Positions 15,546 to 23,543 of a stretch of DNA of 42,620 bases are shown here, one piece after another. The stretch is from an uncultured Bacilli bacterium (lineage in GTDB: Bacteria > Bacillota_I > Bacilli_A > RF39 > UBA660). The position numbers and the translations under genes are program-made. Every line of letters starts with the position of its first letter. Position 1 is the first letter of the stretch. The notes below the pieces were generated by a model. That model was not told the DNA's origin. It saw nothing but the letters and a program-made list of their open reading frames with translations, and ran no database searches. The DNA lies in contig CAKOLW010000010.1 in the NCBI GenBank assembly GCA_934096405.1, positions 1 through 42,620 on the forward strand, read 5' to 3'.

Positions 15546-16048
15546 TAAATGTTGTATTATATGAACCTGAAATACCTGCGAATACTGGAAATATCATGAG
15601 AACTTGTGTAGCGACAAATACTATTCTTCATTTAATTAAACCTTTGGGATTTAGTCTTGAAGATAAATATATTAAAAGATGTGGTGTTAATTATATAGAT
15701 AAGTGTAAATATTTTGTTTATGAAAATATAGATGAATTTTTTGAGAAGAATAAGGGAGAATATTACTTTTTTACTAGATATGGACATAAGCCACATACTA
15801 GTTTTGATTATTCTAATGATAAGAATATTTATTTATTCTTTGGTAAAGAAAGTACTGGTATTCCTCCATCTATTTTAAAGCCATATTTAGAAAGATGTAT
15901 AAGAATACCTATGACTGATAATGTAAGAGCACTTAATTTGTCTAATACTGTATGTGTGGCAGTTTATGAAGTTTTAAGGCAAAAAAATTATGAAGGATTA
16001 TTATTTGATGAACCTTTTAAAGGTACTGATTTTATAGAAAATAGTTAA
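15542..16048 (+). CDS. trmL: tRNA (cytidine/uridine-34 2'-O)-methyltransferase TrmL (SPOUT)
   Basis: 168 residues. TrmL (YibK/CspR) methylates the 2'-OH of the wobble nucleotide of tRNA-Leu isoacceptors using SAM bound in a trefoil knot. The N-terminal block NVVLYEPEIPANTGNIMRTC and the knot motifs FGKESTGIPP and IRIPMTDNVRALNLSNTVCV are diagnostic of the family, and the length is right for the minimal SPOUT enzyme. The start overlaps the upstream TGA as ATGA. Downstream the long dyad at 16057-16083 may also work as a weak terminator for this gene. Confidence 0.92.
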   Translation: MINVVLYEPEIPANTGNIMRTCVATNTILHLIKPLGFSLEDKYIKRCGVNYIDKCKYFVYENIDEFFEKNKGEYYFFTRYGHKPHTSFDYSNDKNIYLFFGKESTGIPPSILKPYLERCIRIPMTDNVRALNLSNTVCVAVYEVLRQKNYEGLLFDEPFKGTDFIENS

Positions 16049-16056
16049 AAAATAAA

Positions 16057-16083
16057 GAAATTCGTACAAATTGTACGAATTTC
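16057..16083. promoter_or_regulatory. Upstream dyad operator of the ATPase gene
   Basis: A perfect 27-bp dyad: 13-bp arm beginning GAAATTCGTACAA, a central A, and the inverted arm. The core is GTACAAATTGTAC (16064-16076). A second copy of the core lies 32 bp further on, about three helical turns, which is typical of cooperative repressor binding. Confidence 0.6.
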
Positions 16084-16095
16084 ACTATATTTTTC

Positions 16096-16108
16096 GTGCA
16101 ATTTGTAC
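16096..16108. promoter_or_regulatory. Second operator, overlapping the -35 box
   Basis: GTGCAATTTGTAC differs from the core of the first dyad at one arm base (and in the centre). The right half contains TTGTAC (16103-16108), which can serve as the -35 element, with TAAAAT at 16125-16130 as -10 (16-bp spacing). Binding here would block the promoter. Confidence 0.55.
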
Positions 16109-16143
16109 AAAAATGTGATATTATTAAAATGCAGGTGATAAAA

Positions 16144-17439
16144 ATGTATAGAAAAATTGAAGAAGAACTAAAAAAATGGAAAGAAAATTATAAAATGCCA
16201 TTAATGTTAGTAGGAGCTAGACAAACTGGTAAAACTTATATTTTAGATGAATTTTGTAAAAATAATTTTGATAATTATATTTATATAAATTTAGATAAAG
16301 AAGAGAGTGTATGTGAAATATTTGAATCTACTATTGAACCTGAAAACATAGTAGAAAAAATAGAAATATTAAAAAATATTTCTATAAATCCAGAGAATAC
16401 CATAATATTTTTTGATGAAATTCAAGTTAGTGAAAGAGCAATTACATCATTAAAATATTTTTGTGAAAGTGATAAACCTTATAAGATAGTATGTGCTGGT
16501 TCTCTTCTTGGTGTTAAAATTAATAGATTCAAATCATCATTTCCAGTTGGAAAAGTAACCATAAAATATTTATATCCTTTAGATTTTGAAGAATATTTAA
16601 TGGCACTTAATGAAAATAAATTAATTAATGAGATAAAAATACATTATGATTCTAACGAACCTTTAATCAATCCTATTCATGAAAAAGCACTTGATTTATA
16701 TAAGAAATATTTAGTATTAGGTGGAATGCCTGTGATGATTAATAATTTTATAAAAAATGATTTAAATATTTCTATGGTTGATTTTGAACTTCAAAATCAA
16801 ATTATTACATCATATTTAGCTGATATGAATAAATATACTGAAAATAGTGAGGGTATTAAAAATAGTCAAATATATAATTCTATTCCAAAGGAACTTGCTA
16901 GACCTAATAATACTTTTAAATTTAGTATAGTTGATAAAGATGCTAGAAAAAATAGATATCAAACTAGTTTAGAATGGTTACTTGCAAGTAATATGCTTTT
17001 AAAATGTGATTTAACTGAGAAGAATGAATCTCCAATGAAAGCATTTATTAATGAAGATAAGTTTAAATTATATTTGAGTGATGTTGGACTTTTAAGGGCA
17101 TTATCTAATCTTGAATATAATGAAATACTTTTAGATAAGAATGAAATGTATAAAGGTGTACTTACAGAAAATTATGTTGCTTGTGAATTTTATCCAAAAT
17201 TTAATGAGTTGTTTTATTATAATTTTAATAAATATGAAATAGATTTTTTAATAAAAATAGATGGTAATATTATTCCAGTTGAAGTTAAAAGTGGTAGAAG
17301 AACAAATAGTAGAAGTTTAAATGAATATATAGAAAAGTATAAACCACTTTATAGTATAAGGCTATCAACAAAAAACTTTGGATTTGAAAATAATATTAAG
17401 TCAGTTCCATTATATGCAATATTTTGTATAAAAAAATAA
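16144..17439 (+). CDS. AAA+ ATPase with DUF4143 C-terminal domain
   Basis: 431 residues from the ATG at 16144 (AGGTGA ribosome site at 16133-16138); an upstream in-frame GTG at 16096 lies in the operator and is rejected. Walker A GARQTGKT is at 24-31, Walker B IIFFDEIQ at 87-94 and a sensor-like CAGS at about 117-120. The C-terminal part has EIDFLI followed by PVEVKSG, the PD-(D/E)XK nuclease-like signature that DUF4143 proteins of this AAA_14 family carry. The biochemical role of the family is unknown; many occur as scattered accessory genes in gut bacteria and archaea. Here the gene sits between core genes trmL and spoIVA with two dyad operators in its promoter and a convergent XRE regulator, so it is probably tightly regulated and horizontally acquired. 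Confidence 0.85.
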   Translation: MYRKIEEELKKWKENYKMPLMLVGARQTGKTYILDEFCKNNFDNYIYINLDKEESVCEIFESTIEPENIVEKIEILKNISINPENTIIFFDEIQVSERAITSLKYFCESDKPYKIVCAGSLLGVKINRFKSSFPVGKVTIKYLYPLDFEEYLMALNENKLINEIKIHYDSNEPLINPIHEKALDLYKKYLVLGGMPVMINNFIKNDLNISMVDFELQNQIITSYLADMNKYTENSEGIKNSQIYNSIPKELARPNNTFKFSIVDKDARKNRYQTSLEWLLASNMLLKCDLTEKNESPMKAFINEDKFKLYLSDVGLLRALSNLEYNEILLDKNEMYKGVLTENYVACEFYPKFNELFYYNFNKYEIDFLIKIDGNIIPVEVKSGRRTNSRSLNEYIEKYKPLYSIRLSTKNFGFENNIKSVPLYAIFCIKK

Positions 17440-17467
17440 TCAGGAAATTAAATTCTTGATTATTTTT
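17433..17467. terminator. Bidirectional terminator between convergent genes
   Basis: AAAATAATCAGGAA (17433-17446) pairs with TTCTTGATTATTTT (17453-17466), 14 bp with one GU pair and a 6-nt loop. A-rich and T-rich flanks serve both strands. The stop codons of both genes lie within the stem. Confidence 0.8.
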
Positions 17468-17723
17468 CATTTAAAACACTTTCATCAAAGAAATCATCTA
17501 TTGGTTTTTCTAATACTAATGCAACTCTCCATAAAGTTTCTACTGAAAAACCTCTTTTTCCTTCTTCACTTTCTATTCTTCTAATAAATTCAAAACTTCT
17601 ATCTGTATATAATGCTAACTCTTCTTGAGTATAACCTTTTTCTTTTCTAAATTTTCTCATGTTTAATGCTATAATTTTTTTAATATTTTTATTGAAGTCA
17701 TATTCTTTAAATTTGTAAACCAT
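17460..17723 (-). CDS. XRE-family helix-turn-helix regulator
   Basis: 87 residues from the ATG at 17721-17723 (reverse strand), chosen because GGTGAT precedes it by six bases; starts a few codons upstream are possible. An XRE/Cro HTH is visible at about residues 18-72: IIALNMRKFRKEKGYTQEELALYTDRS, then FEFIRRIESEEGKRGFSVETLWRVALVL. No second domain. It is the only clear minus-strand gene in the window and converges on the ATPase gene, sharing a terminator. It is the obvious candidate to bind the GTACAAnTTGTAC dyads ahead of the ATPase gene, but the pairing is inference. Confidence 0.88.
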   Translation of the reverse strand: MVYKFKEYDFNKNIKKIIALNMRKFRKEKGYTQEELALYTDRSFEFIRRIESEEGKRGFSVETLWRVALVLEKPIDDFFDESVLNEK

Positions 17724-17821
17724 AGGCATCACCACATTAATTTTATAATAAAAAAATTAAAAATTATGTAGTCTAGTGTGACCAGTTTAACTTTTTTTAA
17801 TAAATTAAAATACTATTTTGT

Positions 17822-17848
17822 AATACTTTTTTACTTATATCATATAGT
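17822..17848 (+). promoter_or_regulatory. Sigma-E-like promoter of spoIVA
   Basis: AATACT (17822-17827) and CATATAGT (17841-17848) with a 13-bp spacer resemble the mother-cell sigma-E pattern (ATA-type -35, CATACAnT -10). spoIVA is a sigma-E gene in Bacillus. The predicted start lies about 20 nt before the start codon's ribosome site (AAAGGAG, 17862-17868). Confidence 0.5.
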
Positions 17849-17876
17849 TTTAATGTAAAATAAAGGAGAAAAAAAT

Positions 17877-19355
17877 ATGGATAAAAAAGAGATACTTGGA
17901 AGTATATCCAAGAAAGGTAATGGAGAAATTTATTTGGGTGTAGTTGGAGCAGTTAGAACTGGTAAATCCACATTTATAAAAAAGGTTATTGAGACTTTAG
18001 TAGTACCTAATATAACTGATGAATATGAGAAAAAGAGATGTTTAGATGAAATACCACAAACGGCTCAGGGTAAACAGATAATGACAATTGAACCTAAATT
18101 TGTACCTTCATCTAAGACTGAAATTAAAATAGATGAAATGACTACAAGTATAAAGTTAATTGATTGTGTTGGATTTATTACACCAGAAAGTCAAGGCTAT
18201 ATGACTGATGATGGAAAAATGCGTATGGTTAAAACACCTTGGTTTAGTGAAGAATTAAGTTTTACTGAAGCAGCTACAATAGGTACTGAGAAAGTAATTA
18301 AAGACCATAGTACAATTGGTATAGTAGTGACTACTGATGGTTCTATTGGAGAAATGAGTAGAAATAATTATGTTGAAGCAGAAGATAAAGTTATCAATGA
18401 ACTTAAAAATATTAATAAACCTTTTATAGTAATAATGAATACTACTCATCCAAATGATCCTGAAACACTTAGAATATGTGAAGAATTAAAGAATACTCAT
18501 AATGTACCAGTAATGCCTATAAGTATTATTGATATGAGAGAAGAAGATATACTTAAAATATTAAAAGAGGCTTTATATGAATTCCCTGTAGTAGATATAG
18601 AAGTAAATATTCCTGATTGGGTAACTGTTTTAAGTAAAGATAATGAAATTAAAAAGACATTTATAGATGCGATGAAGAGTAGTATACATGATGTTGATAA
18701 GTTAAGAGATATAGAAAAGATAAATTTAAATTTTGAAGAGAATGATTATATAAGTAACGCATATATATCTAATTTAGATACAGCGAATGGAAATGTTACT
18801 ATTAATTTAGAAGCTCCAAATGAATTGTATGATCAAGTATTAAAAGATATTATGGGAGTAAGTATAAATAGTAAAGCAGAACTTTTAAGAGTTTTTCAAG
18901 ATTTTAAGGAAGGTAAGAGTGAGTATGAAAGTATTAAATCTGCTCTTAAACAAGCATATACAACTGGTTATGGTATAGCTTATCCAACAGTTAATGATAT
19001 GAAACTTGATACACCTGAAGTTATTAAACAAAATGGAAGATATGGAGTTAAACTTAAGGCTAAGGCTACAAGTATACATTTAATAAAAGTAGATGTAGAA
19101 AGTACATTTGAACCTATTATAGGAACTGAAATGCAAAGTAAAGAATTAATAGATTCATTGATGAAGGGACAAGAAGATAATCCTAATAATATTTGGAAGA
19201 GTGAATTGTTTGGAAGAAGTTTAGAAGTAATAGTGGGCGAAGGAATTCAATCTAAACTTAATATGGTACCAGAAAATGTAAGATTTAAGTTAGGTCAAAC
19301 AATAACTAAGATTGTTAATAAAGGTAGTGGAAACTTAATTGCTATAGTTATATAG
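17877..19355 (+). CDS. spoIVA: Stage IV sporulation protein A
   Basis: 492 residues, exactly the length of the Bacillus subtilis protein as I recall it. SpoIVA is the coat-basement ATPase: it polymerises on the forespore's outer membrane, using ATP, and anchors coat and cortex assembly. Diagnostic segments: EIYLGVVGAVRTGKSTFIKK with Walker A GAVRTGKS (24-31), TIMTIEPKFVPSS-like block, IKLIDCVGF, EHSTIGIVVTTDG-like (DHSTIGIVVTTDG), ALYEFPVVDIEVNIPDW, the C-terminal IHLIKVDVESTFEPIIGTE and a final glycine-containing SGNLIAIVI. Start follows AAAGGAG. HU lies next, as in Bacillus. A terminator overlaps its stop. Strong evidence that the organism belongs to an endospore-forming lineage. Confidence 0.97.
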   Translation: MDKKEILGSISKKGNGEIYLGVVGAVRTGKSTFIKKVIETLVVPNITDEYEKKRCLDEIPQTAQGKQIMTIEPKFVPSSKTEIKIDEMTTSIKLIDCVGFITPESQGYMTDDGKMRMVKTPWFSEELSFTEAATIGTEKVIKDHSTIGIVVTTDGSIGEMSRNNYVEAEDKVINELKNINKPFIVIMNTTHPNDPETLRICEELKNTHNVPVMPISIIDMREEDILKILKEALYEFPVVDIEVNIPDWVTVLSKDNEIKKTFIDAMKSSIHDVDKLRDIEKINLNFEENDYISNAYISNLDTANGNVTINLEAPNELYDQVLKDIMGVSINSKAELLRVFQDFKEGKSEYESIKSALKQAYTTGYGIAYPTVNDMKLDTPEVIKQNGRYGVKLKAKATSIHLIKVDVESTFEPIIGTEMQSKELIDSLMKGQEDNPNNIWKSELFGRSLEVIVGEGIQSKLNMVPENVRFKLGQTITKIVNKGSGNLIAIVI

Positions 19356-19364
19356 CAATTTTTG
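19337..19364 (+). terminator. Terminator overlapping the spoIVA stop
   Basis: AATTGCTATA (19337-19346) and TATAGCAATT (19351-19360) form a perfect 10-bp stem with a GTTA loop, followed by T residues. The TAG stop lies in the descending arm. Confidence 0.82.
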
Positions 19365-19427
19365 TATTAAAGAAAATACTAAATTAAAAATAATGTGTAA
19401 AATTCATGTAAAATTATAAAAAAAACT

Positions 19428-19455
19428 TTGAATTATTTCTTGTATATAGTACAAT
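19428..19455 (+). promoter_or_regulatory. Promoter of the HU gene
   Basis: TTGAAT (19428-19433) and TACAAT (19450-19455) at 16 bp. The leader to the start at 19505 is about 40 nt. Confidence 0.6.
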
Positions 19456-19504
19456 TTAAGTGTAAGCAGAATAGCTTAAAAAATAAATGACGGAGGTAAA
19501 TACA

Positions 19505-19777
19505 ATGAGTAAAACTGAATTAGTTGAATTCATCGCTAGTGAAACTGGCCTAACTAAAGCTGATGCTGGAAGAGCATTAGATGCAACTTTAAAAGGAATT
19601 GAGAAAGGTTTAAAAGAAGATGGAAAAGTAACTTTCGTAGGTTTTGGTACTTTCAGTGCTAAAAAGAGAGCTGCTAGAGAAGGAATTAATCCTTTAACTA
19701 AACAACCTTTAAAAGTACCTGCTAAAGTAGTAGCAAGTTTCAAAGCTGGAAGCAAATTAAAAGATGCTTTAAACTAA
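19505..19777 (+). CDS. hup: DNA-binding protein HU
   Basis: 90 residues from the ATG at 19505, which has GGAGG (19492-19496) at the right distance; the frame's upstream ATG at 19487 precedes the ribosome site. HU is the small dimeric nucleoid protein that bends DNA non-specifically. Typical blocks: SKTELVEFIASETGLTKADA, GKVTFVGFGTFSAKKRAARE, INPLTKQPLKVPAKVVASFKAGSKLKDAL. Codons look unusually rich in C-ending and optimal triplets compared with neighbours, as expected for a highly expressed gene (judged by eye). It has its own promoter and a strong terminator, and follows spoIVA as in Bacillus. Confidence 0.97.
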   Translation: MSKTELVEFIASETGLTKADAGRALDATLKGIEKGLKEDGKVTFVGFGTFSAKKRAAREGINPLTKQPLKVPAKVVASFKAGSKLKDALN

Positions 19778-19800
19778 AAGCCTAACGGCTTTTTTCTTTT
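19776..19800 (+). terminator. Strong terminator after HU
   Basis: AAAAGCC (19776-19782), loop TAAC, GGCTTTT (19787-19793), then TTTCTTTT. The first bases overlap the TAA stop. Confidence 0.9.
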
Positions 19801-19808
19801 TATATAGG

Positions 19809-19837
19809 TAGACATTCTTGTCAAATTTTAGTATAAT
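19809..19837 (+). promoter_or_regulatory. Promoter of the polysaccharide locus
   Basis: TAGACA (19809-19814) and a perfect TATAAT (19832-19837) at 17 bp. No terminator is seen from here to 36699, so it may drive a transcript of up to 17 kb. Confidence 0.68.
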
Positions 19838-19857
19838 TATCATGTGAGGTTTTTAAT

Positions 19858-21303
19858 ATGAGTAAAAAGGTTACCAAAAAGAAGAGAAAAGTTTTAAATA
19901 TAATTTATAATATAATTGCTATAATATCAACTTTAGTGATGTTATTATTTTGCTATTGTTTATTTAAATTAAACATGATACCTACTAAATATCTATATAT
20001 AATATTTTGTTGTTTAGGTTTTATTTATCTGATATTACTTTTATTGACATTACCACCTAAGATAAAAATTGGTATTAAAACATTTTGCTTAATTATATTT
20101 TTGATATTAGGTACTATATTTGGTTTTGCAAATAAATATATATTTGATACTATGGATTTTATGAGTATAATTGATAAAGATGTTTTTCAAAAAGAAAGAT
20201 ATACTGTAATGGTATTGGATAGTAGTAATATTAAAAATATAGAAGAATTAAAAAATAAGGATATTGGTTCTTATAAGAGCACTAATAGTGAAAAGGCTAT
20301 TCAGGAATTAAGCAAAAAAGTTCAAGTTGAAGATAATGAATTTAGTGATGTAGAAACTATGTTTGAAAGCCTAGAAAATGGAGAAATAAGTGCAGTTGTT
20401 ATAAGTAGTTCAGTAGAAAAATTATTGGATAGTGAACTTAAAGATTTAAATATTAAATTAAAAACTATCTACGAGTTTAAAATATCTATAGAAAAAGAAG
20501 ATATAGTTAAAGTTGTTAATGTTACTAATACTCCATTTAATGTTTATATAGCTGGTGGAGATGGATATGGTTCTATTGATATAACATATAATACAGATGT
20601 TAATATGATTGCTACTATAGATCCGGTTAATAGAAAAATATTATTAACTTCTATACCAAGAGATTATTGGGTTAATTTGGTTGGACAAGGACCTGATGCA
20701 TATGATAAACTAACACATGCGGGATATTATGGTATTCAAGAAAGTGTAAAAGATTTAGAAAAATTACTTGATATAGATATTAACTATTATGTTAAAGTAA
20801 ATTTCTCAACAATAGAAGGAATAGTGGATGCTATTGGAGGAGTAGATGTTTATAGTGATTATGATTTTACTACTAGTGATAATTCCTATTCATTTGTTGA
20901 AGGGTACAATCATGCTGATGGTAAGAAAGCATTAAGGTTCGCAAGAGAAAGAAAAGTATTTGGTGCTGGTGATTTTCAAAGGGTTAAGAATCAACAGCAT
21001 GTTGTTGAAGCTATAATAAACAAGATGACTTCATCAACTGCTTTAATTTCAAGCTACGATCAAATTCTTAACAGTGTTAGTGATAACTTAGATACAAATA
21101 TGAGTAGTAAAGATATTCAGAGATTAGTAAAAATGCAACTTAAAGATATGAGAGGTTGGACAGTCGAAAGTCAAAATCCAACTGGTACAAATCAATATTG
21201 CGGAACTTATACATTTCCAACAATGACTTTGTATTCAGTCGTTCCTGATTCAGAATCTTTAAACCAAACAAAACAAAAAATACAGCAATATTTGAATAAA
21301 TAA
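19858..21303 (+). CDS. LytR-CpsA-Psr (LCP) cell-wall polymer ligase with an extra extracellular domain
   Basis: 481 residues. LCP enzymes transfer undecaprenyl-linked glycopolymers (capsule, teichoic acid) to peptidoglycan outside the membrane. After a Lys-rich start there are three membrane helices (about 13-37, 43-65, 72-93). The LCP domain lies at about 235-410 with SIPRDYW, LTHAGYYG, INYYVKVNFSTIEGIVDAIGGVDVY and RFARERKVFGAGDFQRVKNQQ; the arginines and aspartates of this block bind the lipid pyrophosphate in the family. Between helices and LCP, residues about 115-210 (VMVLDSSNIKNIEELKNKDI..., ISAVVISSS) look like one lobe of a solute-binding protein. It is the first gene of the polysaccharide cluster, next to a glycosyltransferase. 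GTGAGGT precedes the start. Confidence 0.92.
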   Translation: MSKKVTKKKRKVLNIIYNIIAIISTLVMLLFCYCLFKLNMIPTKYLYIIFCCLGFIYLILLLLTLPPKIKIGIKTFCLIIFLILGTIFGFANKYIFDTMDFMSIIDKDVFQKERYTVMVLDSSNIKNIEELKNKDIGSYKSTNSEKAIQELSKKVQVEDNEFSDVETMFESLENGEISAVVISSSVEKLLDSELKDLNIKLKTIYEFKISIEKEDIVKVVNVTNTPFNVYIAGGDGYGSIDITYNTDVNMIATIDPVNRKILLTSIPRDYWVNLVGQGPDAYDKLTHAGYYGIQESVKDLEKLLDIDINYYVKVNFSTIEGIVDAIGGVDVYSDYDFTTSDNSYSFVEGYNHADGKKALRFARERKVFGAGDFQRVKNQQHVVEAIINKMTSSTALISSYDQILNSVSDNLDTNMSSKDIQRLVKMQLKDMRGWTVESQNPTGTNQYCGTYTFPTMTLYSVVPDSESLNQTKQKIQQYLNK

Positions 21304-21316
21304 AGGGATGATAGGT

Positions 21317-22426
21317 ATGAAAAAAAAAATATTAATGATTGCTTCAAAGGCGAAAGCACATATAAATTTTAGAGGAGATTTGACAAAGAAAATTATATCT
21401 AAAGGATATGATGTTACATTAGTTGTGCCACATGATTTGTATAAAAAAGATTTAGAAAAAATGGGTATTAAAGTTATAGTTATGCCTTATAATAAAAATT
21501 CTACTTCAATTTTAAAAAATTTAAAAACCATAAATGATATTAAAAAGATTATTATGGCGGAAAAACCAGATAAAATATTTGCTTATACAATAAAACCAAT
21601 TATTTTAGGATCTTTGGCTGCTAAGAAATGTAAAGTAAAAGAGATGTATTCAATGGTAACTGGAATGGGACATATATATTCTGATGATTCTTTAAAAACC
21701 AAAATAATAAGATTTATTGTAGGAACAGGGTATAAATATGCTTTTAAATTTAATAAAAAAGTGATATTTCAAAATCAAGATGATATAAATGAAGTTGTTA
21801 AAAGACATTATTTAATTAGAGAAAAGTGTGAATTAGTTGATGGTTCTGGGGTTAATATGGAAAGATTTAAAAAAGCACCATTACCTAAAGAAAACATTTT
21901 TTTAATGGTTTCAAGAGTTTTAAAAGAAAAAGGTGTTATAGAATATTTTGAAGCTGCTAAAATTATAAAAGAAAAATATAAAAATGTTAAGTTTATGTTT
22001 GTTGGGGAAATAGATAAAACTAATTATGCTGTAGATGTGACAAAATTGCAAAAATATGTTGATGACAACATTGTAGAACTTATTCCAGAAACTGATGATG
22101 TAGCTGCTTTTATAAGTAAATGTAGAGTTTTTGTTTTACCAACTTATTATAGAGAAGGTGTACCGAGAGTAAATTTGGAAGCTTTGTCAATTGGAAGGCC
22201 AATAATTACTACTAAAATGCCTGGAAGCAAGGAAACTGTTATTGAAAACAAAAATGGATTATTTGTTAAGACTAGAGATATTAAAGATTTAGTAGATAAA
22301 ATGGAATGGATGATTAATCATCCGGAAGAAGTCGAAATGATGTCTGAGGAAAGCTATAAGTTGTGTAAAGATAGATTTGAAATAAGTATAATTAATAAAA
22401 GAATGTTAGATATAATGGAGATTTAG
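21317..22426 (+). CDS. GT4-family glycosyltransferase
   Basis: 369 residues from the ATG at 21317; the ATG at 21308 touches the AAAGGG ribosome site. GT-B fold: N-terminal domain with GMGHIYSD, and C-terminal nucleotide-sugar domain with FLMVSRVLKEKGVIEYFEAAK and the E-x7-E-type region REGVPRVNLEALSIGRPIITT. This resembles PglA-like GalNAc/Gal transferases that act early in lipid-linked oligosaccharide assembly, but the sugar cannot be told from sequence. No membrane helix; expected to work at the inner membrane face. It begins 13 bp after the LCP gene and ends 2 bp before the next one. Confidence 0.88.
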   Translation: MKKKILMIASKAKAHINFRGDLTKKIISKGYDVTLVVPHDLYKKDLEKMGIKVIVMPYNKNSTSILKNLKTINDIKKIIMAEKPDKIFAYTIKPIILGSLAAKKCKVKEMYSMVTGMGHIYSDDSLKTKIIRFIVGTGYKYAFKFNKKVIFQNQDDINEVVKRHYLIREKCELVDGSGVNMERFKKAPLPKENIFLMVSRVLKEKGVIEYFEAAKIIKEKYKNVKFMFVGEIDKTNYAVDVTKLQKYVDDNIVELIPETDDVAAFISKCRVFVLPTYYREGVPRVNLEALSIGRPIITTKMPGSKETVIENKNGLFVKTRDIKDLVDKMEWMINHPEEVEMMSEESYKLCKDRFEISIINKRMLDIMEI

Positions 22427-22428
22427 TA

Positions 22429-23529
22429 ATGGAAAAAATTAAAGTATTACATGTTTTAGGTGGCCTTGATGCAGGTGGTGCAGAAACTTTTGTTATGAAT
22501 ATTTATAGAAATATTGATAAGGAAAAGTTTCAATTTGATTTTGTAGTTCACAATAAGGAAAAGAAATTTTACATAGATGAAATACATTCATTGGGTGGTA
22601 AAGTGTTTTGTGTTCCTAGATATAGAATTTATAATCATTTTGAATATGTGAGAAAATGGGAAGATTTTTTTAAAAAACATACTGAATATCATATAGTTCA
22701 TTGTCATGTTAGAAGTACTGCTTCAATAATATTGAAGATTGCAAAAAAATATGGTATAAAAACTATTTGCCATAGTCACAGTACTTCAAATGGATGTGGT
22801 ATTTCTGCTCTTATAAAAAATTTATATCAAAAAGAAATTGTTAATTATGCTGATTATTTATTTGGATGTAGTGAGAAGTCTATAGAATGGTTATATGGAG
22901 AAGAATATTTAAAGAATAAAAATTGTTTTGTGATAAATAATGCAATTGATACTAAAAGATTTTTGTATGATAAAAGTGTTAGCAATAAAATAAAAAAAGA
23001 GTTTGGATTGGAAAAAAAGTTTATTATGGGGCAAATAGGAAGATTATCTACTGTAAAAAATCATATCTTTTCAATTAACTTATTAAATGAGTATTTGAAA
23101 GTTAACAAATCTGCATTTTTATTAATTGTTGGTAGTGGGCCACTTAAAGAAAATTTGGTAAAAGAAATTAAAAGGTTAAAATTAGAAAATAATGTATTAA
23201 TTTTGTCTGAAAGAAGTGATGTGAATGAAATAATACAATGTTTTGATATTTTTTTAATGCCATCCTTATATGAAGGACTACCTTTATCATTGGTCGAAGC
23301 ACAAGCAGCATCGTTACCATGTATCATTTCAGATAACGTCCATGATGGAAAACTAATTAAAGAATTAATTGAACAAATTCCTTTAGACAATAATTATCAG
23401 ATGTGGATAAAAGCAATTGAAAAGAGGAAAAACAATAAAAAAATAGATAGAATGAAAGAAATAAAGACAATGAATTTTGATATAGGTGAAAATGTAAAAT
23501 GGTTAGAAAAATTTTATGAAAATCTATAA
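22429..23529 (+). CDS. GT4-family glycosyltransferase (EpsF-like)
   Basis: 366 residues. The start VLHVLGGLDAGGAETFVMNIYR is typical of EpsF-like GT4 enzymes (glycine-rich acceptor loop with GGAE). The donor domain has MGQIGRLSTVKNHIF and SLYEGLPLSLVEAQAASLPCI, the retaining-GT4 E-x7-E signature. Likely a transferase in repeat-unit synthesis on undecaprenyl phosphate. It starts 2 bp after the previous gene, with GGAG within that gene's end. Confidence 0.88.
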   Translation: MEKIKVLHVLGGLDAGGAETFVMNIYRNIDKEKFQFDFVVHNKEKKFYIDEIHSLGGKVFCVPRYRIYNHFEYVRKWEDFFKKHTEYHIVHCHVRSTASIILKIAKKYGIKTICHSHSTSNGCGISALIKNLYQKEIVNYADYLFGCSEKSIEWLYGEEYLKNKNCFVINNAIDTKRFLYDKSVSNKIKKEFGLEKKFIMGQIGRLSTVKNHIFSINLLNEYLKVNKSAFLLIVGSGPLKENLVKEIKRLKLENNVLILSERSDVNEIIQCFDIFLMPSLYEGLPLSLVEAQAASLPCIISDNVHDGKLIKELIEQIPLDNNYQMWIKAIEKRKNNKKIDRMKEIKTMNFDIGENVKWLEKFYENL

Positions 23530-23543
23530 AGTGAGGTGTTAGT

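Noticed and set aside
17773..17785. Imperfect dyad CTAGTGTGACCAG as an autoregulatory site of the XRE gene
   Set aside because: Only four of five arm bases match, it occurs once, and it does not resemble the GTACAAnTTGTAC operators.
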